Shown: in pieces, positions 35,280-48,100 of the stretch
Position numbering within the stretch: the stretch's first letter is position 1
How the letters are laid out: the number at the start of each line of letters is the position of its first letter
Source: Delphinus delphis
Taxonomy: Eukaryota; Chordata; Mammalia; Artiodactyla; Delphinidae
Assembly (NCBI RefSeq): GCF_949987515.2
Contig: NC_082684.1
Coordinates: forward strand, 156,255,356-156,319,355
Length of the DNA stretch: 64,000 bases
Direction of reading: 5' to 3'
Position numbers and translations under genes: made by a program
The notes under the pieces: generated by a model
The model's database searches: none
Told to the model about the DNA's origin: nothing
What the model saw: the letters and a program-made list of their open reading frames with translations, nothing else

Positions 35280-35850
35280 GATTTCCTGTTCTGGTGCAGT
35301 AGATATAGACACATCCCTTCCTATTTTTCCCATGAAATACACATAGAAACCCTGGACATAACACATAAAACAAGCACAGAGAAACTCTGAAAACTGGGAA
35401 AAAGAAGGCAGATTGGTTAGGGACTTTGGGACTTGAGGAATAGGATGGCAATGACTTCTTTCAGTTTTCCTTTTCTTTTTCATTCAAATTATCTCTCTGG
35501 ATACTAGAGAAGCCCTCAACATGGAGTCTCCAATGGGTGTAGAGAAAAAAAAAAAGCCTAAAGAAATGCTTGTTTTTCTTAACCAAAGGGCTAGGAAAGG
35601 ACAGCTAAGCAGAGACTTTCTGACACTCTGCGCCCTACTCCAGCCAAACCCCATGAGGGGTAAAAACACCATACAGCCACCAGCCTCCTCTTCCCTGGTG
35701 TGGTGCTGGTGTCAGTGGAAGGCTAACTTCCCTCCCTGACCAACAGCAATGACCCAGCACTTCCCACCCTGCCAGCTCCAGAGCAGGGGGAGAAAGTAGG
35801 TGAAAAAAGGGGCTCTTTAAACTTGAATATGAAGTCCTGGGCTGAAGTCA
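35280..35850 (+). repeat. Possible old L1 5'-UTR fragment
   Basis: 'cataaaacaagcacagagaaactctgaaaac' and 'ctgcgccctactccagcc...ccctgccagctccagagcagg' resemble old L1 5' UTR text in order and in their shift from A-rich to C-rich. It could instead be unrelated single-copy DNA. A poly-A run sits at about 35547-35557. Confidence 0.35.
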
Positions 35851-37259
35851 AGTAATTATTTACTTAAAAACAGAGTTTTCCAGAGGAAAAATAAATCGTT
35901 TAAAAACATCTGCCTCAAATTAAAGTGTAATTAGTAATTATAGAAATTACATTTTCTAATGTAAAAGACAATGGAAAATGCCTGTGTGATGAGAACAGTA
36001 GCAAAATAATGTATTGCAATCTATAACAACATTCATTTTCACTGGTCTGCAGTATTTAATTAAGTGTTGCTGATGTGTTTTATTAAGATTTACATTCATT
36101 CATCTAAGTGAAGTTGTGTCAGAATAATGTTTTCAAAGACCTTCATAACAGGCTTGACAGGAAGGTGTTTGCTATGTTAAATCCTGGAGAATGGCAGTGT
36201 GTTCTCTGTTTAGTGGGGCTGAGAACCCTCCCAACCACGTGCCCAATTCTTTTTGCACACGAGCTGCCTTCTTTCACTAACTTTTTGCATTAGTTCTGTC
36301 TCTAAGTGGCTGCTCAGTTTTACCTACAGAAAACCATTCATTCACCATTCATTCATTTTGCTTTGGTTGAGATTTAAGTTTACAAATGAAACTGGATTTA
36401 ACTGCTTTGAGTGAAATGATAAATCATCCATTAAAAACACAGGAGAGTTAGCCTGGAGGTATTAAGTAAATATTTGAAGGAAAAGTATTTTTAAAGAGGT
36501 CTATGCTCAGATCAAAAATACAAATAATTTTAGTCAACACCTGAGATTTTCTAGTAACTGAATTGATTATTATGGTGAAATAGTGAATACATTGTTATCC
36601 TTTGGCCCAGAAGGTTGTGCAGCCTGTCAAGAAACAAAAATACTTTTTTTCCCCTTAATATTTACAAGTTTAGTCAGGGTGGATTTGCAGATGGTACCAA
36701 AAAGGCCAAAGTCATATGTCAGACACCTGTGTGGGCCTATTAATGCAGCCTAAAGAGGAATATTATATCTCTGTCCCAACATTTGACCTAACTATGCATC
36801 TCAGTTTTAATGAGACTTTGATGAGAAAAAAAGAGTGCTAAGAAAACTGATCACTTGATTTTAAAAAAGTAGCCAAAGGTGAAAAGTCTATCAACATTAG
36901 TATTGATAGCTCATGACTCAACATTAGTAACTGGTCAGTAACTACTAACATGTGTAGCCAGACAATAACTAGTCAGTAGAACAAATTATTATATACAGTC
37001 TTATATATGTAATGATATTGTTGTGTATATGGTGTTCTTCAAAGAGGATTACTTCTCAAGCAGTTCAGGATGAGTTGTTTTAAAAGTCTTTGTGACTCCT
37101 TTATCGATTATAAAGAAACTTGTAGAAATTATAACTATTACCATTTTAGATTCAGAATATTCCAGTATTCTGTAATATTTTTGGTAGACGTTTATACAGA
37201 GCAGAGGTTAACAGACCCAGAAGACATCACTGGGACTATTTCTTTATTGTTGGCTTACA
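35851..37259. other. Unclassified sequence, partly CNE-like
   Basis: No retroposon is recognised. The 35905-36110 part is dense in TAATTA/ATTAAT-type motifs and is discussed as a finding. Confidence 0.4.
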
Positions 37260-37420
37260 TAATAGCAACAACAATTTGAATTTCTAGAGTTCTTTGTGCA
37301 CTCCTAACATAAGGCAAGTTTAGCTGGATAGTTAAAGGTACAGGTGACAAACCTCTGTTTCCTCAGGCCATGCAGCTAGTAACTGATAAAACAAGGACAA
37401 AGATCCAGAGCTGACAAAAT
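37260..37420 (-). repeat. Possible MIR fragment
   Basis: 'acctctgtttcctcaggccatgcagctagtaactgataaaac' fits the antisense MIR core only partly. Short and uncertain. Confidence 0.35.
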
Positions 37421-37599
37421 ATCTAGATTTTTCTAGATAGTTTTCTGATTGTTATGAACTTTGGTAATCAAAACATAGTTAATCTTCTCATGTATCCTTA
37501 GGATGAAGCAGTTAAACATGTATTCCTTAAAGAGAACAGATATGTGCTCCCCCAATGTTTACTGAACCATAGACTATTAATTTTTTGATAACTAAATAG

Positions 37600-37835
37600 G
37601 TTACTAATATACTAGCAGCATCCATTGACTGTCTGCTATGGTCAGAAACTGGGCTGATTGCTTTATGCATTTCACTGCACTTAATCTTACAAGAACGCTG
37701 TGAGGTGTACATTATTATTACGACCACTGACTGATAAGGAAACTGTTTAGAATGTTTAGTGAACTTGCTAAAGGTCAGACAGCTATCTGGTATCTGAGCT
37801 GGAATTTAAAGCCAAGTCTGTCTGTCCCCGTGATA
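37600..37835 (-). repeat. MIR SINE
   Basis: Antisense MIR order is clear: 'gggctgattgctttatgcattt', 'taatcttacaagaacgctgtgaggtgtacattattatta', 'gataaggaaactg', 'aacttgctaaaggtcagacagcta' and 'gagctggaatttaaagcc'. It is an ancient tRNA-derived SINE and typically conserved only in its core. Confidence 0.82.
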
Positions 37836-40640
37836 CAAGGCTGGAAAAGCACAGACTGTCACATACATTCAAGAATATAATGAACACCTTGTCCCACTTC
37901 CTGCTGATGAGCTAGCCCTCCCACCTTCTGATTATTATTACCCTCTTCTCGTGGCTTTGATATAAACAGCTGCTTTTAGATTTGAAAAGTGTTTGACTTA
38001 AAAAGAAGCAGATGGTTACTCTGCTACTGTTCTCCAGCTAAAGGGGAAAAGGACCCTAAACTATTACATATTACTCACTATGTGTATTCTCCATCCTTCC
38101 TCCTCTCCCCCACATACATATGCTGTTTCCCTGACTGTACTCAGTTGGCATCAGGTAATAAAATGTTACATTTTAAAAGGAGTTTCAGAATTGGAAGTAA
38201 TTCAGCAGCTCTTAACCTTTACTGACTCATCACACAAGAACTCTCTTTAATGACTCATTCTTATTAATGGCAGATATGTTGGGATTTTAAGCAGCAGTGA
38301 GCAATACTTTATTTTACCCAAATTTTGTTCTGTATTACTCTCTGATCCGTTTTCCACTGGCGAAAAGCAAAGGGAGACAGCGGAATATATGAGGTTGTCA
38401 CATCAGTCGTGCCCACTATCTGCACAATCTGTTGGTAATTTTTGAAACTGGGAAAGTTAGGTTTGCCACTTATTTTTGCAGAGTTTCTGGGCTTGTCTTT
38501 TAGCAGAGGAAGATTGTCAAGTGAAGTACTTTGTACATGCTTCTTCCTGGGTCCTGTATGCACTACTTTTGAACTTCTTAGAGTCTCCTAAAATATACTC
38601 TAATGCTGCTACAAAAAGGATGCTTTAGGTGTTGGTGACGCGGCTTGCTTTCCACTGACCCACTGCTATATGGCCTCGAAAGGTCAAAAACTGAAGGAGA
38701 TAAGGAAAGTAACTTTTATAGTGAAACCCAAATCTCTATCAGAGAAAAAGCCAAGGATCCAAAGACAGCAGCAATACCTCCCCTCTGCACAGATGGCCTT
38801 TGTGTTTTCTTAGGATCTGACAATGGAGTGAGGACCCCACATGCTGAGGCAGAAAATGTGGAAACATTCATCTTTTCCTGGTATGATCAAAGCCTCTGTT
38901 CCTCTCTCTTTCCAAGTACTAGTATTGATGTGAAATCCTAGGAATTTACAACACCTACTTTGCCCACTAAGCTACAAAATACCCAAAACAAGCATAGTGC
39001 TGTGTAGGGTATCATTTGCTTGTCTTTCTCTTAGTAATGTTAACATTCAGTGGGAAATCTTAGCCAGCTCTTGCTTTTCTAAGGATATACCTAAGGACAC
39101 AGTTTTCTCTGGAGCATTCTGACATCCTGACCTACTTACAGTTTAAACTATGGTCACCCATTCACAACATCCATTCATACAGGAGATAATTAAATGCTCA
39201 AAGCATCCATTCTTGCTGAGGCATCTTTTCAGTTAATTTTGCTCCAAACATTTGATGAAACCCGATTTTATAAAGAATGTTGCTTTATGTTTCCTTATCT
39301 CAACTTGATTTAACGATCCATCCCATTCATTGTCATTTACTGTGCTCTAGGCTAGGGTATATACTACTAATCTCACACTATAGGTGGAAGCGTTAAGAGA
39401 AGAATAAAATGAGTAAGATTTGAAAAGAAACTAATGAAGGAAGAAAAAATACAATCAAAGTTTCTTGATGTTCACCAACACTGTAAATAACACATTTTTA
39501 ATAAAATCAGTGCTTTAAGTATAATAATACTTGAATTTTTTCTATACATTAAAAATAAGGTAAATAATTAGGCAATGAAAAGTATATAAGAAGGTATTGG
39601 GTACTTAACTAGAAAATAATTAGAAGCAATAATAGGAAGGTACTCTGCTTATAAGTCTTTTTTTAAACAATCTTAAATAGATTTCTCATTAAAATTACTA
39701 ACCATAAGCTACCATCACACAGTGTTTTCAACTGCTCCATGCTGTGAATGTTGTAGGTTAAAAGAAAGAAAAAAAGGTGTTAGTAACCTCTGTTATCACT
39801 TCTGTTGATTCAGAGAAGCTGGTAATTTTTATTAGCAAGAGTCTGGCTTAAAAAAAAAACAGGCGTCTTCATTAATGTTGGCTGAGGACACATCTAGGTA
39901 TCATGGTACCATTCTATCAAACGGATCGTTTTTATTTTTATTTTATACTATCTTTTTTTCCCCTGCACTTTTCTTAAATATGATTAATTACCATAAGAGG
40001 CCATACTTGACCTTTGTAACAGAAAAGTCTGGAGATATCACAAACCCCAAATCCATGCAAACCTTCCTAGGTTATAATTTATTATTATAAAATCTAACAA
40101 TGTTTTTCTTTAAAACAGACACTTCATATTCTTTGATGGGTGAGCAAATAGTTAAGAAATTCTGAAACGTCAATGCAGGATCACGTGTCCCCTTAATGAC
40201 TTCCTCACCAACTCAGTATTGATGGCATATTCTGTTCACATGTGTGTTTCCCCCAAATGACAAATTATTGTATTAGGGACTGACCATGAATCACTGATGA
40301 ATATTTGAAACCTATAATTTAAATTTACTAAAATTAAAAGGCCTGCTTTGTAACAAATGTAGCTAGTATGGATTCCCATTTCCTAAGAGAACAATATTAT
40401 TGCAATAAAGAATGCAGCTGTAGTTGTAACAGGGTATTTACTAGAATAATTATTAAATTAAATTCATTTATTTTAAAGTCTTTTATTGTCAAATAATAAA
40501 GCAACTAACATACTATATGATTATTTATTAGTTGGAGATTAGAGAAGTTGTTTATTCATACAATAGTTCGTCATGGCTAGAAAAAGCAGCTCCATTACAA
40601 AGATACCTGCATTTTCCCCTGTTTTATATACCTACATATA
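37836..40640. other. Unclassified sequence, about 2.8 kb
   Basis: No confident repeat is seen and there is no supported exon. It is AT-rich with scattered short open frames on both strands. This is the longest stretch of the window without a named repeat. Confidence 0.4.
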
Positions 40641-40765
40641 CTTTTTCAATAAGAATGCTATCTGCATTCCTACCATGCATCAAGCTTAGTAAGTAATGCC
40701 ACTTTGTGGAATAAGGCACAGCCCCTGCTTTCAAGCAGCTTACAATTCTGAATACTGTCACTGAC
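40641..40765 (-). repeat. Possible L2 fragment
   Basis: 'gcacagcccctgctttcaagcagcttacaattctg' resembles antisense L2 ('ccctgccctcaaggagcttac'). Short, and the host of the following SINE. Confidence 0.45.
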
Positions 40766-40769
40766 TCAC

Positions 40770-40980
40770 TTTTTTTTTTTTTTTTTTGCGGTACGCGGGC
40801 CCCTTACTGCTGTGGCCTCTCCCATTGCGGAGCACAGGCTCTGGACACGCAGGCTCAGCGGCCATGGCTCACGGGCCCAGCCGCTCCGCAGCATGTGGGA
40901 TCTTCCCGGACCGGGGCACGAACCCGTGTCCCCGGCATCGGCAGGCAGACTCTCAACCACTGTGCCACCAGGGAAGCCCC
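40770..40980 (-). repeat. SINE (CHR-2-like, short subfamily)
   Basis: A T run, then 'gcggtacgcgggcccc', lead to the reversed head 'actgtgccaccagggaagcccc'. It is full length. I found no clean target-site duplication: ctcact on the left has only a displaced match near 40990. Confidence 0.93.
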
Positions 40981-42524
40981 TCTCTTGGTCTCACTTAAAA
41001 CCACATTTCCTCCTTCGGCCACAGCACAGGCAGTAAACATACTAAATTCTACCCTCATTTAAAATTAGCTGATTCTAAGTGTACATTTACCCTAGAGATT
41101 AAACCATGGTATCTGATGAATAAGTTCCTGGCCAACATTTGTGAAGTGTTATGGTGGATAATTAAGTAAAATAAGATTATAAGAACAAAATGAAAAATAT
41201 CAGGGATTATTTAATCCAGCCTAATAGTAAGGAAAATTTTTAAAATAAAAATTGATACAATTCTGCTGGACGATATTGCTAAGATCTTAGTTGAACATCC
41301 ACAATTCTTAATGCTAGATATTCTTCAATAATAATAATACTAATAATAGTAATTTAATACACTGTATAGGAAATGCTTTCTTACTTATTGTTCTTGCTTC
41401 TTAAATTGAGGATAAGAACAGATAATCTATGTATTACCAGAACCTAGAGGAGTGCTTGCAATGTTTCAGATACAAGTATATTTTTGGTAGAAAGAATGAA
41501 AACAATAAACCTTTATGTCATTGAACCTCTCTTCAGCTTGGACAGTTGAACAGTCTTTATTTCTTAAAAATTTCTATACCTTGGCTATGACACCACACTT
41601 TCCTCATTTCCTTCCTTTTCCATTGTCTTTGTTGTCACCTCTTTTTTATCTAACTTGTAAATATGATTACTTTAAGGTTTCTTCCTGGCACTTGTCGTTC
41701 CTTATTTCAAATTCGCTCCCTGAGAAACCACATTCTCTCTTATAGCTTTAATTTCTGACTATTTTGTCTAGTAATCTCAAATTCAGACCTCTCTCTATAT
41801 CAAATATTTATTAAATGACCTCAATGGACATAATACAAGCACTTCAAAAAATATCCAAAACAATACACCTTCTCCATCAAAACAACTGTGTCTTCAATGT
41901 TCTGTAACTTAGTACCACTAACCAGCTGTATAAACTGTAAAACAGATGTTACCCTAAAACATGCCTACATTACCTGTATTTCACAATGACTTGATATTTC
42001 GTCTGTCATCAGGTTCTATGGATTCTCCCTCCTAAATAAGTGCTGACGTCTTCCCACCTCTTATGCATCTATGACCAACATTCTAACCCAAACTCCATGA
42101 TCTCTCCTGTGGACCACTGCAATTGGCTTTTAATAGAGCTCCTAAAATATAACATTCACTTTGCAATGAGAACATGTTGGTCTCCAAAATATAATAACCA
42201 GGATGGCATAGATGTAGATGAATCAGAAATGAGGCCTGCCATAAACTACTAGAAGAACTGTACTGGATAAACCAAGATTGTGGTCCTATCCCTCACTCTA
42301 CACATAATCTTGTATTTATGGAATAAGTCAATGGCTACCGACATTTTGTAGTGAAAGCATTTCCCCAGAATTAGTATTCTGGCAGGCAAAATGGATGGCA
42401 CCAGAAGGAGAGTTATGGTTGAAATGCATCATATTTATTTGTTTACACATGTAAAGTCTTTCTTCCCTCAATCAATTCTCATCCCTCTGATGGCAGAGAC
42501 TCTCCGTTTTTATTTTTAAAGTGG
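40981..42524. other. Unclassified sequence with an (ATA)n run
   Basis: An (AAT/ATA) run lies at about 41328-41350. No repeat family or exon is supported. Confidence 0.4.
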
Positions 42525-42627
42525 GACCTGACACTTAGTAAGGCCCTGGTAAATTGGAATTACTAAATCAGTGGCTGACTGAATGAATAAATAAATGCTT
42601 ATATGGATGAAGGTTAAAGTTCAGTAT
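42525..42627 (+). repeat. L2/MIR-like 3' tail
   Basis: 'ggacctgacacttagtaaggccctgg' and 'gactgaatgaataaataaatgc' match the shared L2/MIR 3' tail in sense orientation. Confidence 0.5.
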
Positions 42628-42645
42628 AATTAAAATCGGCAGTAG

Positions 42646-42853
42646 TGGGACTTCCCTGGCAGTCCAGCGGTTGGGATTTCGTCTTCCATTGCAGGGGATA
42701 TGGATTCGATCCTTGGTCGGGGAGCTAAGATCCCACATGCCTCATGGCCAAAGGTCCAACACCTAAAACAGAAGCAATATTGTAACAAATTCAATAAAGA
42801 CTTTAAAAAAATGGTCCACATCAAAAAAAAATCTTTAAAAATTATTTTAAAAA
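42646..42853 (+). repeat. tRNA-derived SINE (CHR-1-like, extended tail)
   Basis: The head is 'gggacttccctggcagtccagcgg', the B box 'ggattcgatcc'. The 3' body has 'acagaagcaatattgtaac' and 'atggtccacatc'. An 18-bp duplication, aattaaaatcgrcartag, lies at 42628-42645 and 42854-42871 (16 of 18 match). It is the same subfamily as the 4246-4451 copy. Confidence 0.92.
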
Positions 42854-42959
42854 AATTAAAATCGACAATAGCAACAAATCCATTACCTGGCTCTTATCTA
42901 TCTTTTTATTCTCATTTCCCACCACTTTTCCCCTATTTCAGTGTGTCAGACTTGTTAAC

Positions 42960-43330
42960 TTAATAAGTTAAGCTTGTTTCTACCAAAGTCAATATCTTTA
43001 AATACACTTTTTTTCCCTGTACAAATTATAACCTTTCCTCTTTCTCATTGACTAACTTCTAATCAGGCTCCACATCTCAGTTTAAATGGCACTTTTCTTC
43101 CTGATCCACTTCAGTTCTTTTATTTCCTTGTACCTTCCCTTTGTTAGATCTACCATAATTATATTCAAATCCTCCTTTGTGTAATTATTTTTAACAGCTA
43201 TTATCTATTAGACAGTAAGCCTTATGAAGTACAGTGTTTATCTTATCTCTACTATATCCTTGGTCTCCAGATAGTATCTTGAAATAAGAGGTCCTCAGAA
43301 AGCATTTGTTGAAAAATACATTAATTTAAA
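42960..43330 (+). repeat. L2 LINE 3' end
   Basis: 'caggctccacatctcagtttaaatggcac', 'agacagtaagccttatgaag' and 'ctccagatagtatcttgaaataagaggtcctcagaaagcatttgttgaa' give the L2 3' order in sense orientation. Confidence 0.65.
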
Positions 43331-44690
43331 TGTTATTTACTTTCAAAATAAATTAATAGTTCTTCTATCCTGAAAATGCCCCTGAAATGATACAAATTAA
43401 ACCAGTTTTATAGATGCATATTTTTGAAAGCTTCCATTTTGGACAAAATTGAGAAGGGGAATTATTGTAGAAATTTTTCCACTACAGAGCAGAGAGATGT
43501 TTGTGTGTGTGTGTATATCTATCTATGTATCTATCTATCTATCTATCTATATATATTATTAGTCTATTAAGAAATCAAGAAAGACCTTGGAGTTTAGAAA
43601 TTATGAAAATGCATATATTCATGGAGGAACATGAGCACTGAAGTTGGCTTTTTTCAAGGAAGCAACTAATAATCTATGGATGCACATGGGAGTTGAGAAA
43701 AATCCTGGAACTGCATGCAGGGTGGGAGGCAAATCAGAGTATCACACATAGAACCAAACAGTATTTTGATAAGTGAACTAGGGAAGAAAATCTGTCTCTG
43801 GATACAAGTATTTCAGGAATACTTAACTTACTTTCATTCAGATGGAGGGGAAAAAAATCTGGATTCACATAGGACTGTGGCTAAAATTTATACTACTGTT
43901 TGTTCTAAAAAATCCACATGACAAAAATTTCATTTTACTTTGTCTGGATTTGTAGTGACCCATGGATGTGACAAATATATGGACCTTGAACTTGGCAAAA
44001 ATAAGTAATTTCTGGGGAAAACATAGTTTGAACCTAGAGAACAAACATATAATTCCAAAGAATGTAAGTTCAGAATTAGCAATATGTAAACATAAATATA
44101 TATAGTGATATATTAATCTATATTCCTCATTATATATGCAAATGAGAAAAGTCACTTTATAAACAGAAATGAGCTGAAACAAAATAGAATCTGATGTGCT
44201 ACAATTAGTTATTAGCATTAATACACACAATAAAATAAGCACATAAAATACACTTAAAGAAATAAAAGTATGGATATATTAAAAAACAATATATAAAATA
44301 AGAATTATATTTGAAAAATACAATTAAAACTTTTAGAAATAAAAATATCTTTATTGAAATAAAAAATTCAATAGAGTGATTAACCTGCTGAACCCACAGT
44401 GGAAGAGGTAATAGGAAGACTAGAAAAGACAAGGGCTGAAAGATACAGAGAAAGGAACAGAAAGTGAGAGAGGGGAAGAGCAAGACAGCAAGAGTTGGAA
44501 AAATGAGGCTACAAAAATTGGAGGATAGGTTACATTTTCCGAAATGATAGAAGACCTTGTATCAAACTAAACATCCTGTAGATAACAATGGTTAAATATT
44601 TTCAAAATACAAAAATACCCCAAAAAGTAATAAACCTAAAACTAATGAGAAACATGCCAAAGAGAATGACATTGTACTATACAGCTTTTC
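43331..44690. other. Unclassified AT-rich sequence with a (TATC)n microsatellite
   Basis: (TG)n then (TATC)n lies at about 43500-43557. A very AT-rich tract lies at 44240-44360. There is no supported gene. The purine-rich 44395-44500 part could be the start of old L1 sequence. Confidence 0.4.
43500..43557. repeat. (TG)n/(TATC)n microsatellite
   Basis: About six TG units are followed by about nine TATC-type tetranucleotide units with one variant (TATG). Confidence 0.95.
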
Positions 44691-44699
44691 CACAAGGCC

Positions 44700-45720
44700 A
44701 CTCTCTGTTCTGTACTTTTCAAGATGGTTATCTCCAACAATCAGTTAGAGTCTTTTTATGAGTTGATGTACCAAAGAACAGAGGTCAGAACTCCTATTCT
44801 CTGCATTTGGAAAATAAGGGAGAGAATTTCAAAAGGAAGAAGTCCCATAGAGAAAGCTCTAAATTAGCAAATAAACTCCCCTCCAGTCCTTGGTTACTCC
44901 CTGAACTTTACATGTTGAGATAATCCAAGTAGTCCAAGAGTAAGCAATAATCAGAAGACTGATAAAGCTGAGTAGATATTAAAATTGCTGCCTACAATAA
45001 CATAAAAAAACTTAAGTTATTTAGAGGGGCTCAGTAAACACCTTGGACTTTCAGTTAAAATCTCCAAATTGCCATGCCTGAAGAGTAAGAATTATGTCTT
45101 TGGAAAAAGGCAAAACTGATTCTCACATAACAGACTGTGAATCCAAGTGATCAACCAGTAATTTATCTGTTAGAAGAAAAATATTCTCCAGGAAATGAAA
45201 ATGGAATCCATACTTTTTACCATATATCTTCCACAGAATCTAACATATCAACTAAAAATAGCTAAACATTGCAAAAAGGAAAATGTGACTCAAGATTAAG
45301 AGAAAAAAAATATAACCTATAGAAACAAACCCCAAGACAACAGTGATGTTGGAAGTAAGAGTTAAAAGTCAAAGCAGCTACTATAAAAGTAAAAAGATAG
45401 TCAAAATGAGTGAACGTATTTCTCAACGGAGATACAAATATTTTTAAAAAGGGAAAATGAGAATTGTTGATGTAAAAATACAATCTAATATCTGATATGC
45501 ATATATATGACATATGACAGTATTTATAGCAGACTGAAGAAGAAAAAAGGATCAATAAACTTTAAGATAAATCAATATATTTTCCAACCTGCAAAATAGA
45601 GAAGTAAAACTGAGATTTGATGATCTACAGTACGATAATACAATATCAAATGGTCTAACATAATTTAATTCCAGAAGAAGAGTAGAGAGGCAATGAGGCA
45701 TTAAAAATTATTTGGAAAAG
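44700..45720 (+). repeat. Old L1 5' UTR / ORF1 region
   Basis: From about 45240 the text follows an old L1 ORF1 start region: 'gcaaaaaggaaaatgtgactcaagattaagag', 'aacaaaccccaagacaacagtgatgttgg', 'gcagctactataaaagtaaaaag'. The upstream 44700-45240 part is probably its 5' UTR but is less certain. No open frame survives. Confidence 0.6.
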
Positions 45721-45929
45721 TAATGCCTGAACTTACCTCCAAAACATGAATTATTACTGTTGAAACGGACCATGATTACTTGACTAAGGTAGTGTTTATC
45801 AGGTTTCTCTTTCTTCCTTTTTATACTGTCCTCTTTGGAAGGAAATCATTCTGCACAGCTCACACCAAAGAAGTACGGTCTCATGCTCCCCGCTCCCTGA
45901 GGGCAGAGTGTCTACATATTCTGATGCAC

Positions 45930-46480
45930 AGATTTGTGGACTGGTGAATATTTATTTTATACTTTGGGTCCTAATCCAACACTACTTTGCTTATTTTGTT
46001 GCTCAAATCATTTCAGCTTTGGCCTTTGGGAGCTTTTTGGTTGGTTCCTGTGCCTCTTTGACATAACTCCATCCTTATGGGGTTTGTTTGTTTATTCATT
46101 TGTTATGAGCACTTTACTTTGTGGCCCGGCCAGCTGCTCCAGGCTCATCTTTTGTATCTCCTACCCAGTTCTGGAGTCAGCCATTTCTCCAAGGAGCCCT
46201 AATTCCTTTTACTGGAGAAGGGTATTAGAAACCAAGGTATGTGCACTAGGTGTGCTTGTAGCTACTGAGATGTTATTGCTGTTTTAGGCCCTCTCATCTG
46301 AGAGAGGAAGGTAATATATGTATGCATGCTAACCCATGTAATGCACACATCTATAAGTATTTCCATGAGTAACGTCTTTATCTATATTAAACTAAACATG
46401 AGTTCAAAGTGATGCCTCCAACTCACATGGGTCATTCTAAACTTCCACCTTTACCTATCTGGAACTTCCCACTCCAGCAG
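45930..46480 (-). repeat. Interspersed repeat, probably old L1 5' region
   Basis: 'gcctttgggagctttttgg...gttcctgtgcctctttgacat', 'ctccaggctcatcttttgtat', 'cagccatttctccaaggagccctaattcc' and 'ctggagaagggtattagaaaccaagg' are phrases I know from many genomic copies. I associate them with antisense old L1 5' ends. The long open frame at 45934-46287 on the plus strand is an accident of this repeat. Confidence 0.5.
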
Positions 46481-46719
46481 TGAAAAACATGGCTCTTCCA
46501 TCTATCTACTTAGTTAATAACTGTTCAATTCTAAGATATGTACATATGTAGCAGATCGCATACCCCCATATGAAACTTTATCAACTGGAATACAGTGCTC
46601 TTACCATCAGTTATATGACTCAACTCATTATTTAGTTTACTTAGGCCAGAAACTTTCCCCCCATCCCTTCAATGAGGTGGCTTCATGCCTTCCTAATAAA
46701 GTTAGATTATTTTATCCCC

Positions 46720-48100
46720 ATCAGTATTCCTTTCTGGGTTAGCTGACATCATAAATTATATTTTTCAAAAAATTGCATACATTAAGGTTTACTTTTTGTG
46801 CTGTAGTATTATCTGGGTGTGACAATTGCAGTGTCATTTATCAGCCATTATAATATAGAGAATAATTTCACTTCTCTAAAAAACTCTTCTGATTCACCTA
46901 TTCAAATTTCACTCCAGCTCCATGAATCCCTCAAAGCTGATAAACATTTTACTGTCTGTATAGTTCTGTCTACTTCACAATGTCATATAAATGAAAACCA
47001 TACATATACAAACTTTTCACACCAACTTCTTCAGTAAAAAATCTGCATTTAAGGTTCACTTTAAATGCAGCCTGCGTGCATTTTCACGGCTTGATAGCTC
47101 ATTTGTTCTTATCACTGAATAATATTTCATTGCATGGATTTACCACAGTGTGTTTACCTATTCATGTTTTGAAGGAGATCTTGGCTGCTTCCAGGTTTGG
47201 TTTTGTGAATAAAGTTGCTATAAGCAATCGTGCAGATTCTTGGGTGGACATAAGTTATCAACTAATTTGAATAAATATTCAGAAATGCAGTTGTTGGATC
47301 ATACAGTAAGACCATGTTCAGTTTTGTAAAAAACTGTCAAACACTTTCAAAGTAGCTGAAAGTAGTGTCATTTTGCATTCCCACCAGCACTGAATAAGAT
47401 TTCCTGTTTCCCTTCATTCCCCAGCACTTGGTATTGTCAGTGTTTGGGATTTGAGACAGTGTTTGGGATTTGAGACATTCTAATAAGTGTGTCATGATAT
47501 CTTATTGTTGATATAATTTGCAATTCATTAATGACATGATATTGAACATCCTTTCAAATGCTTATTTGCCATCTGTATATCTTCTTTGTTGGGGTATCTG
47601 TTCAGATCTTTTGCCCACTTTTTTGTTTGTTTGGTTTTTGTTTTTTGCGGTACACGGGCCTCTCACTGTTGTGGCCTCTCCCGTTGCGGAGCACAGGCTC
47701 CAGACGCGCAGGCTCAGCGGCCATGGCTCACGGTCCCAGCCGCTCCGCAGCATGTGGAATCTTCCCGGACCGGGGCACGAACCCGTGTCCCCTGCATCGG
47801 CGGGCGGACTCTCAACCACTGCACCACCGGGGAAGCCCACTGCCCACTTTTTAATTGTATTGTTCATTTTCTTACTGTTTTTTTCTAAGTGTTTTTTGTA
47901 TATTTTGGATACAAGTCATTTTTCAGCTATGTGTTTTGCAAATATTTTCTCCCAGAATTTGCTCTGTCTTCTCATTCTCTTAAAGTGGCTTTCATGGAGA
48001 AGTTTCTTAAAATTTTAATAAATTTCTACTTATCACTTTTTTCTGTCTTTTTGACATATCATATAATGTCCTTAATTCTGTGACATTTATTGAAGGCCTA
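46720..48100 (-). repeat. 5'-truncated old L1 with a SINE inside
   Basis: Antisense L1 3' UTR and ORF2 C-terminus: 'cttgatagctcatttgttcttatcactgaataatatttcattgc', 'ggatcatacagtaagaccatg', 'cccaccagcact' and 'tttgcccactttttaattg'. It contains a 19-bp tandem duplication at 47438-47475 and the SINE at 47625-47838. Confidence 0.85.
47625..47838 (-). repeat. SINE (CHR-2-like, short subfamily)
   Basis: The duplication tgcccacttttt lies at 47612-47623 and 47841-47852. It has a (GTTT)-type tail on the left and an intact tRNA head at the right end ('gcaccaccggggaagccc' reversed). It is inserted in the old L1. Confidence 0.94.

Noticed and set aside
45934..46287. 117-codon plus-strand frame
   Set aside because: It runs antisense through an interspersed repeat whose phrases I recognise from many loci, so it is most likely chance.
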